Of a DNA stretch of 64,000 bases, positions 1-9,264 are shown one piece after another (the first letter of the stretch is position 1; each line of letters opens with the position of its first letter). The stretch is from Sporomusa termitida. Its GTDB lineage: Bacteria > Bacillota > Negativicutes > Sporomusales > Sporomusaceae. The position numbers and the translations under genes are program-made. The DNA is taken from assembly GCF_007641255.1 (NCBI RefSeq), contig NZ_CP036259.1, positions 2,604,001-2,668,000 of the forward strand, given 5' to 3'. The notes under the pieces were generated by a model. That model was not told the origin of the DNA. It did no database searches and saw only the letters and a program-made list of their open reading frames with translations.

Positions 1-498
<498 letters not shown>

Positions 499-642
499 AA
501 GTGCATAGTCGGTTACGACTATATATATTGAAGCCGTTTTATCGGCTCAATTAAATCAAAATTTGTTTTGCTTGTGCTGCAAGCAGCACACCGCACATCT
601 GGCATTTTGTATGATGCATTTCTTTACATTGTTCAGTTTTCA

Positions 643-744
643 GGGAACGACGTGCATGGATGCGCTAGTGTCACGGGCGTATCAGGACGATACGCTTTGC
701 CCGGGACCGACGCGCATGGATGCGCTAGGATCACGGGCGTATCA
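643..744. repeat. Two tandem copies of a 42-bp GC-rich repeat in the rRNA leader
   Basis: Positions 643-684 and 703-744 are 42-bp copies with four mismatches, spaced 60 bp apart, in the otherwise AT-rich leader of the rRNA operon (499-998, which holds no gene). Each copy has a short self-complementary core around CATGGATG. Its role is unknown; leader processing or antitermination are possible. Confidence 0.7.
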
Positions 745-772
745 TGGCTGCTGTAAGAACAATAGCTCAGTT

Positions 773-801
773 ATGTTAACACATCGTATTTCATGTGTCA
801 A
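773..801 (-). promoter_or_regulatory. rRNA operon promoter, proximal (candidate P2)
   Basis: On the minus strand a TTGACA -35 box (complement of 796-801) is followed after exactly 17 nt by a TAACAT -10 box (complement of 773-778). It points into the 16S gene with a leader of about 270 nt. Confidence 0.75.
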
Positions 802-851
802 TATAACTATTTTTGGAAGTTATTGTCGTTATCTGCATAGCCGACCTTCAT

Positions 852-880
852 ATATTAACATGCACAAACGCGGGTGTCAA
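852..880 (-). promoter_or_regulatory. rRNA operon promoter, distal (candidate P1)
   Basis: A perfect TTGACA -35 box (complement of 875-880), a 17-nt spacer and a TAATAT -10 box (complement of 852-857). Together with the box pair at 773-801 it makes the tandem promoter arrangement common for rRNA operons. Confidence 0.78.
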
Positions 881-954
881 CCATCCTATTGGGTTATTTA
901 TCTCAGTATCGCTGTCAGGCGAAAATCAGCAAGCCGCCATACGCTCTGATCCTG

Positions 955-993
955 GAAAAAAATAAGAAACATCGTATGAAAGCGATGTTTCTT
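955..993 (-). terminator. Rho-independent terminator of the Spo0E-like gene
   Basis: Arms 964-974 and 983-993 form an 11-bp perfect stem. On the minus strand it is followed by a run of seven T (complement of 956-962). It lies six nt after the stop codon of the gene at 999-1154. Confidence 0.9.
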
Positions 994-998
994 GCTGG

Positions 999-1154
999 TT
1001 AGCAGTAGCATTGAATATATTCATCGGTCAGAATATCCAGTTTCTGACGAATTTCATTAACTGTTCCTTTAGTAAGGTTAAGGTCTTTTAAATCATGACT
1101 ATGAAGTAATGCTGCCAGTTTATCAATCTGTTCCAGTAACTGAAGCTTTCTCAT
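999..1154 (-). CDS. Spo0E-family-like small protein (putative sporulation aspartyl-phosphate phosphatase)
   Basis: A 51-residue ORF starting MRKLQLLEQIDKLAALL. It has the two-helix layout of Spo0E-like proteins: a first amphipathic helix, a short turn, then a helix with EIRQKLDILTDEYI, which corresponds to the SQxLDxLI signature helix. The canonical serine is replaced by R or absent, so catalytic competence is uncertain. Family members dephosphorylate Spo0A-P and so restrain sporulation. The ATG lies 16 nt after an AAGGAG, a rather long spacing, but no other in-frame start exists after the upstream TAG. A strong terminator follows directly, which supports a real single-gene unit. Confidence 0.62.
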   Translation of the reverse strand: MRKLQLLEQIDKLAALLHSHDLKDLNLTKGTVNEIRQKLDILTDEYIQCYC

Positions 1155-1271
1155 TTCTAAATACTACACACTCCTTAATTTTTAACTGCAGTTATAATAT
1201 TAACAACTCTTGTTATCTTTGTAAACAACTTTAGCAAATAACAGAAAAGAAAGTTTTTTCTAACAAATCGG

Positions 1272-2243
1272 TCATATGGTTCCCAGTTCCATATTTCTTA
1301 CGGCCGGTCCGTTTAAATAAAGGCATTTTTTCCCTTGCCAGGTATCCTGTGTAAGTAATTGTTCTTCAATAGCATCACGTATTTTCCACCAGCCTGTTTG
1401 CCAGTTAGTAAACAGCGTATTGGCTGCCGGGGCCCGCCCGATTAAACGCTGGATCACTATGTCAGGGTGAAGGTGTTCCAGAAAAGCAACCACTCTTGTG
1501 ACGTATTCCTCTTTACTAATCAGCGTAATTGCGCCGTTTTGATACCAGTCGGCCATTACCGTGTTTTTTACAATATATAAAGCATGCAGCTTGACCTGAT
1601 CAACCCTCAGTGCGGAAACAATTTTAGCACTTTCAATGGCATCAGTCATGTCGTCCCAGGGGAGGTTGAGGATCAGATGGGCACACACCTCTATCGGCCA
1701 GCATTTGATTCGCTGGGCCGCATCAATAAACTCGGCCAGAGTATGGCCCCGGTTAATTTTGGCCAGAGTATGATAATTTACAGTCTGCAGACCCAGCTCA
1801 ATGCTAATATCAATACCGTACTTCTCCCTGACCTCAGCCAGCATCGCCAAATACCGGTCACTAATACAGTCCGGCCTGGTAGCTAACGCAATCGCCACAA
1901 TATCTTCCTGACAGGCTTCGATGACATGCCGCTTTAACTGTTCAACAGGCAAATAGGTATTGCTGAAATTTTGAAAATAAGGAATAAATTTTTTAGCTTT
2001 ATATTTAGGGGCAATATGCGCTTTATTCGCGGACAGCTGGTCACTGACAGTCAGCCAGGCCGGCAGGTTTTCATAGCCGGCACCAATCTCACCGCAGAAC
2101 ACACAGCCATCGTGCCCGCACTGACCGTCACGGTTGGGACAGGTCACCGGCAGGCTGACCGGCAGTTTGTACACTTTTTCACCATATCTTTGGCGCAGGT
2201 ATTCAGAATAGGCATTATATCTAAGTCCAGAAATCATCATCAT
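1272..2243 (-). CDS. TIGR01212/YhcC family radical SAM protein
   Basis: 323 residues. The N-terminal motif CPNRDGQCGHDGCVFC (about residues 35-50) is the radical-SAM cysteine cluster in the spaced form typical of YhcC/Elp3-like proteins. It should bind a [4Fe-4S] cluster and cleave S-adenosylmethionine; the substrate is not known. Following segments (SIELGLQT, about residue 150) fit the partial TIM barrel. The start lies inside the end of the upstream radical SAM gene (overlap 23 nt) and has three consecutive Met codons after AGGTGATTA, so the exact start may be two codons later. The overlap implies translational coupling. Confidence 0.85.
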   Translation of the reverse strand: MMMISGLRYNAYSEYLRQRYGEKVYKLPVSLPVTCPNRDGQCGHDGCVFCGEIGAGYENLPAWLTVSDQLSANKAHIAPKYKAKKFIPYFQNFSNTYLPVEQLKRHVIEACQEDIVAIALATRPDCISDRYLAMLAEVREKYGIDISIELGLQTVNYHTLAKINRGHTLAEFIDAAQRIKCWPIEVCAHLILNLPWDDMTDAIESAKIVSALRVDQVKLHALYIVKNTVMADWYQNGAITLISKEEYVTRVVAFLEHLHPDIVIQRLIGRAPAANTLFTNWQTGWWKIRDAIEEQLLTQDTWQGKKCLYLNGPAVRNMELGTI

Positions 2244-3984
2244 TAATCACCTGATAGGTTGGTTTAGTATGTTTGTAAGAAAAAAGCACCGCCGCTTTGC
2301 GGTCTGCCGGATGCTCCGCCCCGTTCAGGCAGGCTGGTATATCTATACTAAACACCTCAACGTGAAAAGTCTTCTTAAGCTCCCGCCACGTAGTAAATGT
2401 AAAGTCAGGCAAATACCGCCGGACCCGAATGGTATCCCGCCAAAATGAGTTTTTATATTCCGCCCATTGGTCGGTTGCCGCCTGATTCAGCTGATTCCAG
2501 GGCAAAAATTCCGGGCGTACCGCACCGTTTTCACTCATAAGGGCATCAAATTTTAATAACTCCAGATAGTTCTGCCTGGCCTCAGGGTACAAGGCCGCAC
2601 AAAATTCGGCCATATACTTATAAAGTGTTTTGCCGCTGTGAGCAACAAGCTGATAACCATGCTGTTCCCAATAACACGCTAATTTATAATAGAAATTAAA
2701 GGCGCCATCACCGGCCAGAGCAATAAGCCACGGCAAACTATAAATAAAGCGGGCACTGTTATAAACCTGTTCAAATACCTCTGCCAACAGCTTGAGCCGT
2801 CTGATTTGTCCATAGTCCAGATAGTTGTTGCCAAGCACTTCATAGGGCGCATGCTCCATGTAAATGTAACCATGAGCCGCGGCCTTGCGCCTGATGCCTG
2901 ATCCCTTAAGCAATTTAAGAAAACCTAGCTGCAGCATCTCAGGCTGCAGACTATACGCCTCGTCAAAGGATTTGGCAAATACGGCCATATTCTCATAGGG
3001 TAAGCCCACAATTAAGTCCAAATGCAAATGGATATTGCCATAACTGCGGACCTTGCTTACATGTTCAGCAATTCTAGGCCAGTTATTATGCCGCTTGATT
3101 GCAGCCAGCGTCTGTTCGTTTGTTGATTGAATACCAATTTCAAACTGAAACCGTCCGGGCGGAACGTGCTGTAAAAACTCCACTACTTCCTGATCCCAGA
3201 TATCGGCCGCTATCTCAAAGTGGAAATTGGTCCGGCAGGTTTGCCCGGCCAGGAACTGCAGGATCGGAAAGTAGTGTTCTTTGCGGGCATTAAAAGTACG
3301 GTCAACAAATTTAACCTGCCGCACATCCTGTTTAATAAAAAATCCCAAATCACTGATTACTCGCTCCTGACTCAAAAAGCGCACCCCCGTAGTTGCGCTT
3401 GATAAACAATACTGGCAGGAAAATGGGCAGCCCCGTGAACTTTCATAATAGATAATTTTATTGTTGAAGCGTGTCATTTCTGCTGCTATATAAGGAAAGG
3501 GAATATCGTCTAACCGGGCAACTATCTGAGGCTGCCCTGCAACAATTGCTCCCTGGCAGCGATAGGCCAAGCCGGTACTATTGTTCACTGCCTGGTTGTT
3601 AAACAACAGGGCCAGTAATCTTTTAAGCGTGTGTTCGCCTTCACCCAAAACGATATAGTCAACAGCAGCATTGCCGGCTAATATGTCCTCAGGCTGATAG
3701 GATACCTCCGGCCCGCCCAGCACAATAACGGCCTGCGGCTGCACCTGCTTGATTAAAGCGGCCAGCGCCAGACTGGCTTCAATATTCCAGATATAGCAGG
3801 CCAGTCCAACTATATCTGCCTGACAAGTATAGATATCACTTAATATTTCCAGCAGTCCGTTATTTACAGTATATTCACGGACAGCAATATCCCATTCCGG
3901 AGTCTGGCAATAAGCCGCTAAGTCCTGCAGAGCCAGTGATGAATGAATATATTTAGCATTTAATGTTGCTAGCAGAACCTTCAT
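2221..3984 (-). CDS. B12-binding-domain radical SAM protein with C-terminal DUF4080-type region
   Basis: 587 residues from the ATG at 3984, chosen because GAGAGG precedes it at normal spacing and MKVLLATLNAKYIHSSLAL is the usual N-terminus; a start 11 codons upstream is possible. Residues 1-130 have the cobalamin-binding Rossmann-like fold (VLGGPEVSYQPE). The radical SAM motif CPFSCQYC lies near residue 190, and the C-terminal 200 residues resemble DUF4080. Such enzymes perform methyl transfer or other radical chemistry with a corrinoid; the target is unknown. It heads the two-gene unit with the YhcC-like protein. Confidence 0.85.
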   Translation of the reverse strand: MKVLLATLNAKYIHSSLALQDLAAYCQTPEWDIAVREYTVNNGLLEILSDIYTCQADIVGLACYIWNIEASLALAALIKQVQPQAVIVLGGPEVSYQPEDILAGNAAVDYIVLGEGEHTLKRLLALLFNNQAVNNSTGLAYRCQGAIVAGQPQIVARLDDIPFPYIAAEMTRFNNKIIYYESSRGCPFSCQYCLSSATTGVRFLSQERVISDLGFFIKQDVRQVKFVDRTFNARKEHYFPILQFLAGQTCRTNFHFEIAADIWDQEVVEFLQHVPPGRFQFEIGIQSTNEQTLAAIKRHNNWPRIAEHVSKVRSYGNIHLHLDLIVGLPYENMAVFAKSFDEAYSLQPEMLQLGFLKLLKGSGIRRKAAAHGYIYMEHAPYEVLGNNYLDYGQIRRLKLLAEVFEQVYNSARFIYSLPWLIALAGDGAFNFYYKLACYWEQHGYQLVAHSGKTLYKYMAEFCAALYPEARQNYLELLKFDALMSENGAVRPEFLPWNQLNQAATDQWAEYKNSFWRDTIRVRRYLPDFTFTTWRELKKTFHVEVFSIDIPACLNGAEHPADRKAAVLFSYKHTKPTYQVINDDDFWT

Positions 3985-4144
3985 ATGTCCTCTCCCGATG
4001 CCATAATCTCCCTGCAAGTATAGTAGTTTCGGGCGGGCTTGTCAAATATCCTCTCTAACTTTAAGAGAATGATAGTCACCATCAAAATAAGCTGCGCATA
4101 AAATAAAATAAGGTAAACATACCCCGTAGCTCACTTATACTTTT

Positions 4145-4945
4145 GTGAGGATGGTGAACAGTATGCGGATAATGATCGATGGGCGCTATCTGCCTGATAA
4201 CGCCCGCGTCAACCGTGATTTATTAATAACGCTCCGTAATATGGCCAAGGTTCTTAACTGGGGAATCCGCTATGATGCACAACGGGAACTGGTGCTTATT
4301 AACTCGAAAGATTCATCCATGCCGCGGCTGCCAGCCGATAATCATGCTGATGAAAGAAGTGAAGAGGAAAACGCCCGCCTGGCCGGCAAGGTTATTTGCC
4401 TGGACCCGGGGCATGGCGGCAGCGACCTGGGAACACTCGGGCCGACCGGTACGATGGAAAAGGATAATACCTTGGCAATTGCCCTGCTGCTCAAGGAAAA
4501 ACTGGAAAAAAGCGGGGCCACCATAGTAATGACCCGGGATACAGATGCCGATGTGGCCTACACAGATGCAACAGCCAATGAAGAACTGGGAGCAAGAGTC
4601 GAAGCGGCTAATCAGGCGGACGCCGACTTATTTATCAGTATCCATAACGACGCCTTTGCCAGTAATACAGCATCTGGCACAACAACCTTTCACTATGGTG
4701 ATAAAGACTCGGTAAACCTCGCTAATGCCGTACAACGATGCCTGGCGGAAAAACTGGGCACCAAAAACAGGGGCGCCCGCTTTGCCAGTTTTTATGTGCT
4801 ACGCTATACCAACATGCCGTCTATCCTGATTGAAGTAGCGTTTATCTCCAATGCGGTGGAAGAAATGCTCCTGTCCAGTGTGGATGGCCGGGACAATGCG
4901 GCCGAAAGCATTTGTGAAGGCATTCTGAAATACTTTAAAGTATAG
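4145..4945 (+). CDS. N-acetylmuramoyl-L-alanine amidase (Amidase_3 family)
   Basis: About 260 residues. Residues 8-55 (MIDGRYLPDNARVNRDLL and following) look like the copper-amine-oxidase-N-type stalk repeat often found in clostridial wall proteins. From about residue 85 the zinc amidase domain follows: LDPGHGGSD (first His ligand), the E in the MEKDNTLAIAL segment (second ligand), FISIHND (third ligand) and a late catalytic Glu in SILIEVAF. It hydrolyses the bond between muramic acid and L-alanine of peptidoglycan. No signal peptide is visible, so a cytoplasmic or cortex-lytic role like CwlD, or non-classical export, is open. Start uncertain: GTG 4145, ATG 4151, GTG 4154 and ATG 4163 are all in frame around one GAGG. 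Confidence 0.85.
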   Translation: MRMVNSMRIMIDGRYLPDNARVNRDLLITLRNMAKVLNWGIRYDAQRELVLINSKDSSMPRLPADNHADERSEEENARLAGKVICLDPGHGGSDLGTLGPTGTMEKDNTLAIALLLKEKLEKSGATIVMTRDTDADVAYTDATANEELGARVEAANQADADLFISIHNDAFASNTASGTTTFHYGDKDSVNLANAVQRCLAEKLGTKNRGARFASFYVLRYTNMPSILIEVAFISNAVEEMLLSSVDGRDNAAESICEGILKYFKV

Positions 4946-5041
4946 AAAATAATTTGTTCAGGCATGCTATACCAGGAAATACCACCACCTGCAGCCAATA
5001 TATAGTATAGATTATTTTATTTCCTGAAAGGACGTGTTCTC

Positions 5042-6853
5042 ATGTCGCAAACCGCCACAGCATTGCCAGCCCGTGATGAAATACAAAGTGAGTATAAATG
5101 GCAGATTGAAGATATTTATGCCAGTGAACAGTTATGGCGAGCCGATTTCGCTAAGGTAAAAAGCGCTATCCCCACTGTGGCTAACTATAAAGGGACCCTG
5201 GCCCAGTCGCCGGCAACCCTGGCCGCTTGCTTACAACTGCGGGATGAAATCAATATCCTGGCCGGCAAACTGTTTGCCTATGCCCGCCTGCAGCGGGATG
5301 AGAACTCAGCCAACGCCAAATATCAGGCCCTTGTTGGCAAAACCGAAAGCCTGCTGGCAGAAACAGGGGCGGCCGCCGCCTTTATCAAACCGGAAATCCT
5401 GGCTATGCCGGCGGCGGTACTGGCAACCTACCGGCAAGACCAGGCGCTAGCCGAATACAGCTTTTATTTTGACAATCTGATCCGCCAAAAACAGCATATC
5501 TTATCTCCGGGCGAGGAAGAAATCCTGGCCCGTTCTGTCGAAATCACCCAAGCGGCCGAGACAGCCTTTAATATGCTGGCCCATGCCGATATGACATTTC
5601 CGGAGATAAAAGGCGAAGACGGCAAAATCCTCACCCTAAGTGAGGGCCGTTATCGCGCCCTTATTATGTCGGCCGACCGGCGCGTGCGTAAAGATGCTTT
5701 TACCGGCTTATTCGGCGCTTACCATGCGTTCCGCAATACCTTTGCCGCTACCTTGTCAGGCTGTGTCAAAAAGAATATTTTTTATGCCCGGACCCGCAAA
5801 TATAACACAACACTGGAATCCTCCCTGGCTGATGACAATATCGCGGTAGGCGTCTATGACAACCTGCTTACCACCGTGAATAACAATCTGGCCCCCCTGC
5901 ACCGCTATATTGATCTTAAAAAAAAGGCGTTAAAGCTTGATAAGCTTCATATGTATGACTTATACACCCCGCTGGCCCCAGCCGTAACATTTACGGTAAC
6001 CTACCAGGAGGGACAAAAATTAGTACAGGACAGCCTGGCGCCACTGGGGCCCGAATATACCGGTATTTTACAGCAGGGGTTAACGTCAGGCTGGATTGAT
6101 GTTTATGAGAATAAAGGCAAGCAATCCGGTGCCTATTGCTGGGGTGTGTACGGCGTCCACCCGTTTGTGCTCCTCAACTATAATGACCGCCTTGAGGATG
6201 TAAGCACATTAGCCCATGAAATGGGTCATGCCATTCACAGTTATTACAGCCAGGCTACCCAGCCTTACGCTACTTCCCAGTACACCATCTTTACGGCCGA
6301 GGTAGCTTCCACAACCAATGAAATTTTATTGAACGATTTCCTGTTAAAAACAACTAAGGATCCCCGCAAGAAATTGTATTTGATCAATCAATACCTGGAG
6401 ATGGTACGGGCAACCGTGTATCGGCAAACGATGTTTGCCGAGTTTGAAAAACTCATTTATGACCAAGCGGAAAATGGTGAAACCCTGACAGCTGATTTGC
6501 TTGAGGAATTATGGCACGCCCTGAATGTTAAATATTACGGGCCTGCTATCGTTATTGATCCTGAAATTGATATTGAATGGGCCAGAATCCCCCATTTTTA
6601 TGCCAATTTTTATGTTTATCAATATGTTACCGGCTTCTCGGCCGCCACAACCCTGGCTGAACAAATGTTGACTAAAAGCGACGGTGCCCAGGAACGTTAT
6701 CTAAATTTTTTAAAAAGCGGCGGCTCAGATTATCCGCTTACTATCCTTAAAAATGCAGGTGTTGACATGTTTACACCTCAGCCGGTTGAGCTTACACTGA
6801 ACAAGTTCGCCAATATGCTGGATGAACTGGAAAAAACAATAACCAACTCTTGA
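5042..6853 (+). CDS. pepF: Oligoendopeptidase F (M3 family zinc peptidase)
   Basis: 603 residues, the normal family length. The zinc motif HEMGH (His at about residue 392) sits in TLAHEMGHAIHSYYS, and the third ligand region FTAEVASTTNE follows about 25 residues later. The N-terminal helical domain (YKWQIEDIYAS) is typical of PepF. It is a cytoplasmic enzyme degrading peptides of roughly 7-17 residues. The ATG is preceded by GAAAGGA at good spacing. It is monocistronic; its stop codon overlaps the promoter of the next gene. Confidence 0.95.
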   Translation: MSQTATALPARDEIQSEYKWQIEDIYASEQLWRADFAKVKSAIPTVANYKGTLAQSPATLAACLQLRDEINILAGKLFAYARLQRDENSANAKYQALVGKTESLLAETGAAAAFIKPEILAMPAAVLATYRQDQALAEYSFYFDNLIRQKQHILSPGEEEILARSVEITQAAETAFNMLAHADMTFPEIKGEDGKILTLSEGRYRALIMSADRRVRKDAFTGLFGAYHAFRNTFAATLSGCVKKNIFYARTRKYNTTLESSLADDNIAVGVYDNLLTTVNNNLAPLHRYIDLKKKALKLDKLHMYDLYTPLAPAVTFTVTYQEGQKLVQDSLAPLGPEYTGILQQGLTSGWIDVYENKGKQSGAYCWGVYGVHPFVLLNYNDRLEDVSTLAHEMGHAIHSYYSQATQPYATSQYTIFTAEVASTTNEILLNDFLLKTTKDPRKKLYLINQYLEMVRATVYRQTMFAEFEKLIYDQAENGETLTADLLEELWHALNVKYYGPAIVIDPEIDIEWARIPHFYANFYVYQYVTGFSAATTLAEQMLTKSDGAQERYLNFLKSGGSDYPLTILKNAGVDMFTPQPVELTLNKFANMLDELEKTITNS

Positions 6854-6878
6854 CAATTTTCCGGGTACGCGTTATATT
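6850..6878 (+). promoter_or_regulatory. SigmaA-type promoter for the zinc-ribbon gene
   Basis: TTGACA at 6850-6855, a 17-nt spacer and TATATT at 6873-6878. The -35 box overlaps the TGA stop of the peptidase gene. Confidence 0.8.
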
Positions 6879-6984
6879 GATTACATGACAAAATATAATT
6901 GCTTTCGATGGCTAGCAGTTTTAATCTTGACCAACCGACCAGCAATTGTTTGAGTCAAACACATATTACGGAGGTTGGTTAGAG

Positions 6985-7284
6985 ATGGATTTTCAAGACA
7001 AAGACCTTTCCTGTAAAGAATGCGGTTCCGCTTTTACGTTCACTGCATCAGAACAATCTTTTTACGCTGAGAAGGGTTTTCAGAACGATCCTTCCCGTTG
7101 CCCGGATTGTCGTGCAGCTAGAAAACGTCAAAATGGTGGTCGCATGGGTGGCGGCAATGTTCGTCCTCAACGGGAAATGTTCGATGCTACCTGCAGTGCC
7201 TGTGGCATTCAGACTCAGGTTCCTTTCCGGCCTACTGCCGGAAAACCTGTATATTGCCGCGATTGCTTTCAAGCTAACAGATAA
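6985..7284 (+). CDS. Zinc-ribbon domain protein (zf-Tbcl type)
   Basis: 99 residues from the ATG at 6985, which has GGAGG ten nt upstream; an upstream in-frame start (6946) lacks a ribosome site. Two metal-binding knuckle pairs are visible: CKEC and CPDC in residues 8-40 (the classic zf-Tbcl ribbon), then CSAC and CRDC near the C-terminus, separated by a Gly/Arg-rich linker (NGGRMGGGN). Homologues are common in Firmicutes; a nucleic-acid-binding role is suspected from the fold and the basic linker but is unproven. It has its own strong promoter and terminator, which suggests high expression. Confidence 0.85.
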   Translation: MDFQDKDLSCKECGSAFTFTASEQSFYAEKGFQNDPSRCPDCRAARKRQNGGRMGGGNVRPQREMFDATCSACGIQTQVPFRPTAGKPVYCRDCFQANR

Positions 7285-7301
7285 ATTACTTATTGCCTTT
7301 G

Positions 7302-7335
7302 ACAGACCGGTTATGCCGGTCTGTTTTTATTTTTG
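7302..7335 (+). terminator. Rho-independent terminator after the zinc-ribbon gene
   Basis: ACAGACCGG at 7302-7310 pairs with CCGGTCTGT at 7316-7324, followed by TTTTATTTTT. Confidence 0.92.
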
Positions 7336-7393
7336 TGTAATATATTTGTCTGTCCGGTAAAAACTAAGGTCAAATTAACCTGACGAGGATAAT

Positions 7394-8380
7394 ATGCCGA
7401 TAATTAAACCGATGCTGGCAAAACCTGGTTTATTGCCTGACGAACAAGACAAATGCAGCTTTGAAATCAAATGGGACGGTATCAGGGCCCTCTTCTATCT
7501 GGAGCAAAACAACTACAAGCTGCTAAGCCGCAACCTTAAGGATATAACCGGCCAGTATCCCGAATTACACACATTGGCTAAAGAAGCAGGCAGCAGCTAT
7601 ACTGATCTCATTCTCGACGGCGAAATTGTGGCTTTTGATTCGTCTGGCCTCCCCTCTTTTTCCCGCCTGCAGCACCGCATGGGACTCACCCAGGCGCAAA
7701 CGATCCGGGAAATGATGGCGAAGGTGCCGGCACATTATATGATCTTTGACATTTTGTTGCTTAATGGCCATTCGCTCCTGCATAAAACCTACAGCGAGCG
7801 GCGGGCTTTACTGGAAAGCCTGCGTCTAGACGGTGCTCACTGGCAGACCCCTGGCTATAAAACAGGGGACGGCCGTGAGATCCTGGCTGCCAGCCGCAAA
7901 CTTGGTCTGGAAGGAATTATCGCCAAACGTCTTGACAGCAGCTATCAACCGGGCAAACGCAGCGGCGCCTGGCTCAAAATAAAAAACCAGCACCGCCAGG
8001 AATTGCTGATCTGCGGCTGGGTTCCCGGACAGGGAACGCGCGCCGGGACAATTGGGGCCTTACTTATTGGTTATTATGACGTCTTGCCGCAAATCGCCGC
8101 CGCCAGAGGTGTTCCCCAGCAGTTATTGTACGCCGGCAAGGCCGGCACGGGTTTTACCCTGGATTTCCTGGCAATACTAAGCCAGCGTCTGGAATTGATA
8201 AAAAGACAAACCAATCCGTTTGCCCAGGATCCGGCTGTCAAAAACGCTCACTTTGTCGAGCCGGTCTTAATCGGCGAGTTTGAATTTACAGAATGGACCC
8301 CGAATCACACCCTGCGCCATCCGTCTTTTAAAGGTTTGAGAGAAGATAAAGATCCTCGCCAGGTAATTCGCGAAGACTAA
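7394..8380 (+). CDS. ATP-dependent DNA ligase (LigD ligase domain) of the NHEJ operon
   Basis: 328 residues. The adenylation motif EIKWDGIR places the nucleophilic lysine at residue 26. Motif III-like LILDGEIVAFD, motif IV EGIIAKRLDSSYQPGKR and motif V WLKIKN follow, then a C-terminal OB domain (residues 205-315). It seals DNA breaks using ATP. It is the first gene of a ligase-Ku-polymerase operon, with only 17 nt to the Ku start. In many bacteria these activities are fused in one LigD protein of about 800 residues; here they are separate. No phosphoesterase domain is present in the operon. Confidence 0.93.
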   Translation: MPIIKPMLAKPGLLPDEQDKCSFEIKWDGIRALFYLEQNNYKLLSRNLKDITGQYPELHTLAKEAGSSYTDLILDGEIVAFDSSGLPSFSRLQHRMGLTQAQTIREMMAKVPAHYMIFDILLLNGHSLLHKTYSERRALLESLRLDGAHWQTPGYKTGDGREILAASRKLGLEGIIAKRLDSSYQPGKRSGAWLKIKNQHRQELLICGWVPGQGTRAGTIGALLIGYYDVLPQIAAARGVPQQLLYAGKAGTGFTLDFLAILSQRLELIKRQTNPFAQDPAVKNAHFVEPVLIGEFEFTEWTPNHTLRHPSFKGLREDKDPRQVIRED

Positions 8381-8397
8381 TCACCGGAGGTGTGTCT

Positions 8398-9264
8398 ATG
8401 CCCCGCCCGATGTGGAGTGGCTCAATCAGTTTTGGCCTTGTCAATATTCCTGTTAAGTTATACAGCGCCGTTAAAAAGAAATCCATTCACTTCAATCAAC
8501 TGCGCAAATCTGATGGCTGCCGTATCCGCCTAAAAAAAATCTGCCCCTCCGACGGGGCGGAAGTTCCCGCTGAAAATATTGTTAAAGGCTATGAAATCGC
8601 CCCTGACCAGTATGTAGTGGTGACCAGCAATGAACTGGAAGCCATTCAGCCGAAAAATGCCCGGACGATAGCAATTGAGGATTTTGTCGACCTTGGTCAA
8701 ATTGACCCCCTGTACTATGACAGCTGTTATTATCTTACGCCGGACAAGGGGGCGGGTAAAGCCTACACCCTGCTGCTGGCCGCTATGATAAAAACAGGTA
8801 AAGTGGCAATTGCCCGGGTCGTTATGCGCAACAAAGAATATCTTACTGCCATCCGGCCGGCAGGAAAAGCATTGGCCCTATCGACAATGCATTTTGCCGA
8901 CGAGATCATTGCGGCCGGGCAATTAGAAGAACTGGCTATAGATGTGCCTGAACCTGATACAAGAGAGCTGGCCATGGCCGAACAACTCATAGAATCATTG
9001 GCTACCGGATTTCAACCAGATAAATACCATAACCAATATTATCAGCAAGTCCTGGAAATGCTGGAGAAAAAGGCCGAAGGCCAAACCGTAACCAGTCAGC
9101 CGGAGGTTAAGGAAGGCGGTAAAGTAATTGACCTGATGGCTGCGCTCGAGGCCAGCATCTCCGCAATTAAGAATAAAAATGACAGCGGCGGCAAAGGGGC
9201 CAAGCAAAATAAGGCCGCCAAGCCCATAGCGGCCCCCAGAAGGAAAAAAGCCAGTGCCCAGTAA
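8398..9264 (+). CDS. ku: Ku-type DNA end-binding protein
   Basis: 288 residues from the ATG at 8398, which follows GGAGG at 7 nt and gives the typical N-terminus PMWSGSISFGLVNIPVKLY; an upstream GTG at 8392 is too close to the ribosome site. The whole Ku core (residues 5-255) is present, including HFADEI and a helix that recruits the ligase. The last 40 residues are lysine-rich (KNKNDSGGKGAKQNKAAK), as in Ku proteins whose basic tail threads onto DNA. It forms homodimers that hold broken ends and bring in the ligase. The next gene overlaps by 11 nt. Confidence 0.95.
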   Translation: MPRPMWSGSISFGLVNIPVKLYSAVKKKSIHFNQLRKSDGCRIRLKKICPSDGAEVPAENIVKGYEIAPDQYVVVTSNELEAIQPKNARTIAIEDFVDLGQIDPLYYDSCYYLTPDKGAGKAYTLLLAAMIKTGKVAIARVVMRNKEYLTAIRPAGKALALSTMHFADEIIAAGQLEELAIDVPEPDTRELAMAEQLIESLATGFQPDKYHNQYYQQVLEMLEKKAEGQTVTSQPEVKEGGKVIDLMAALEASISAIKNKNDSGGKGAKQNKAAKPIAAPRRKKASAQ

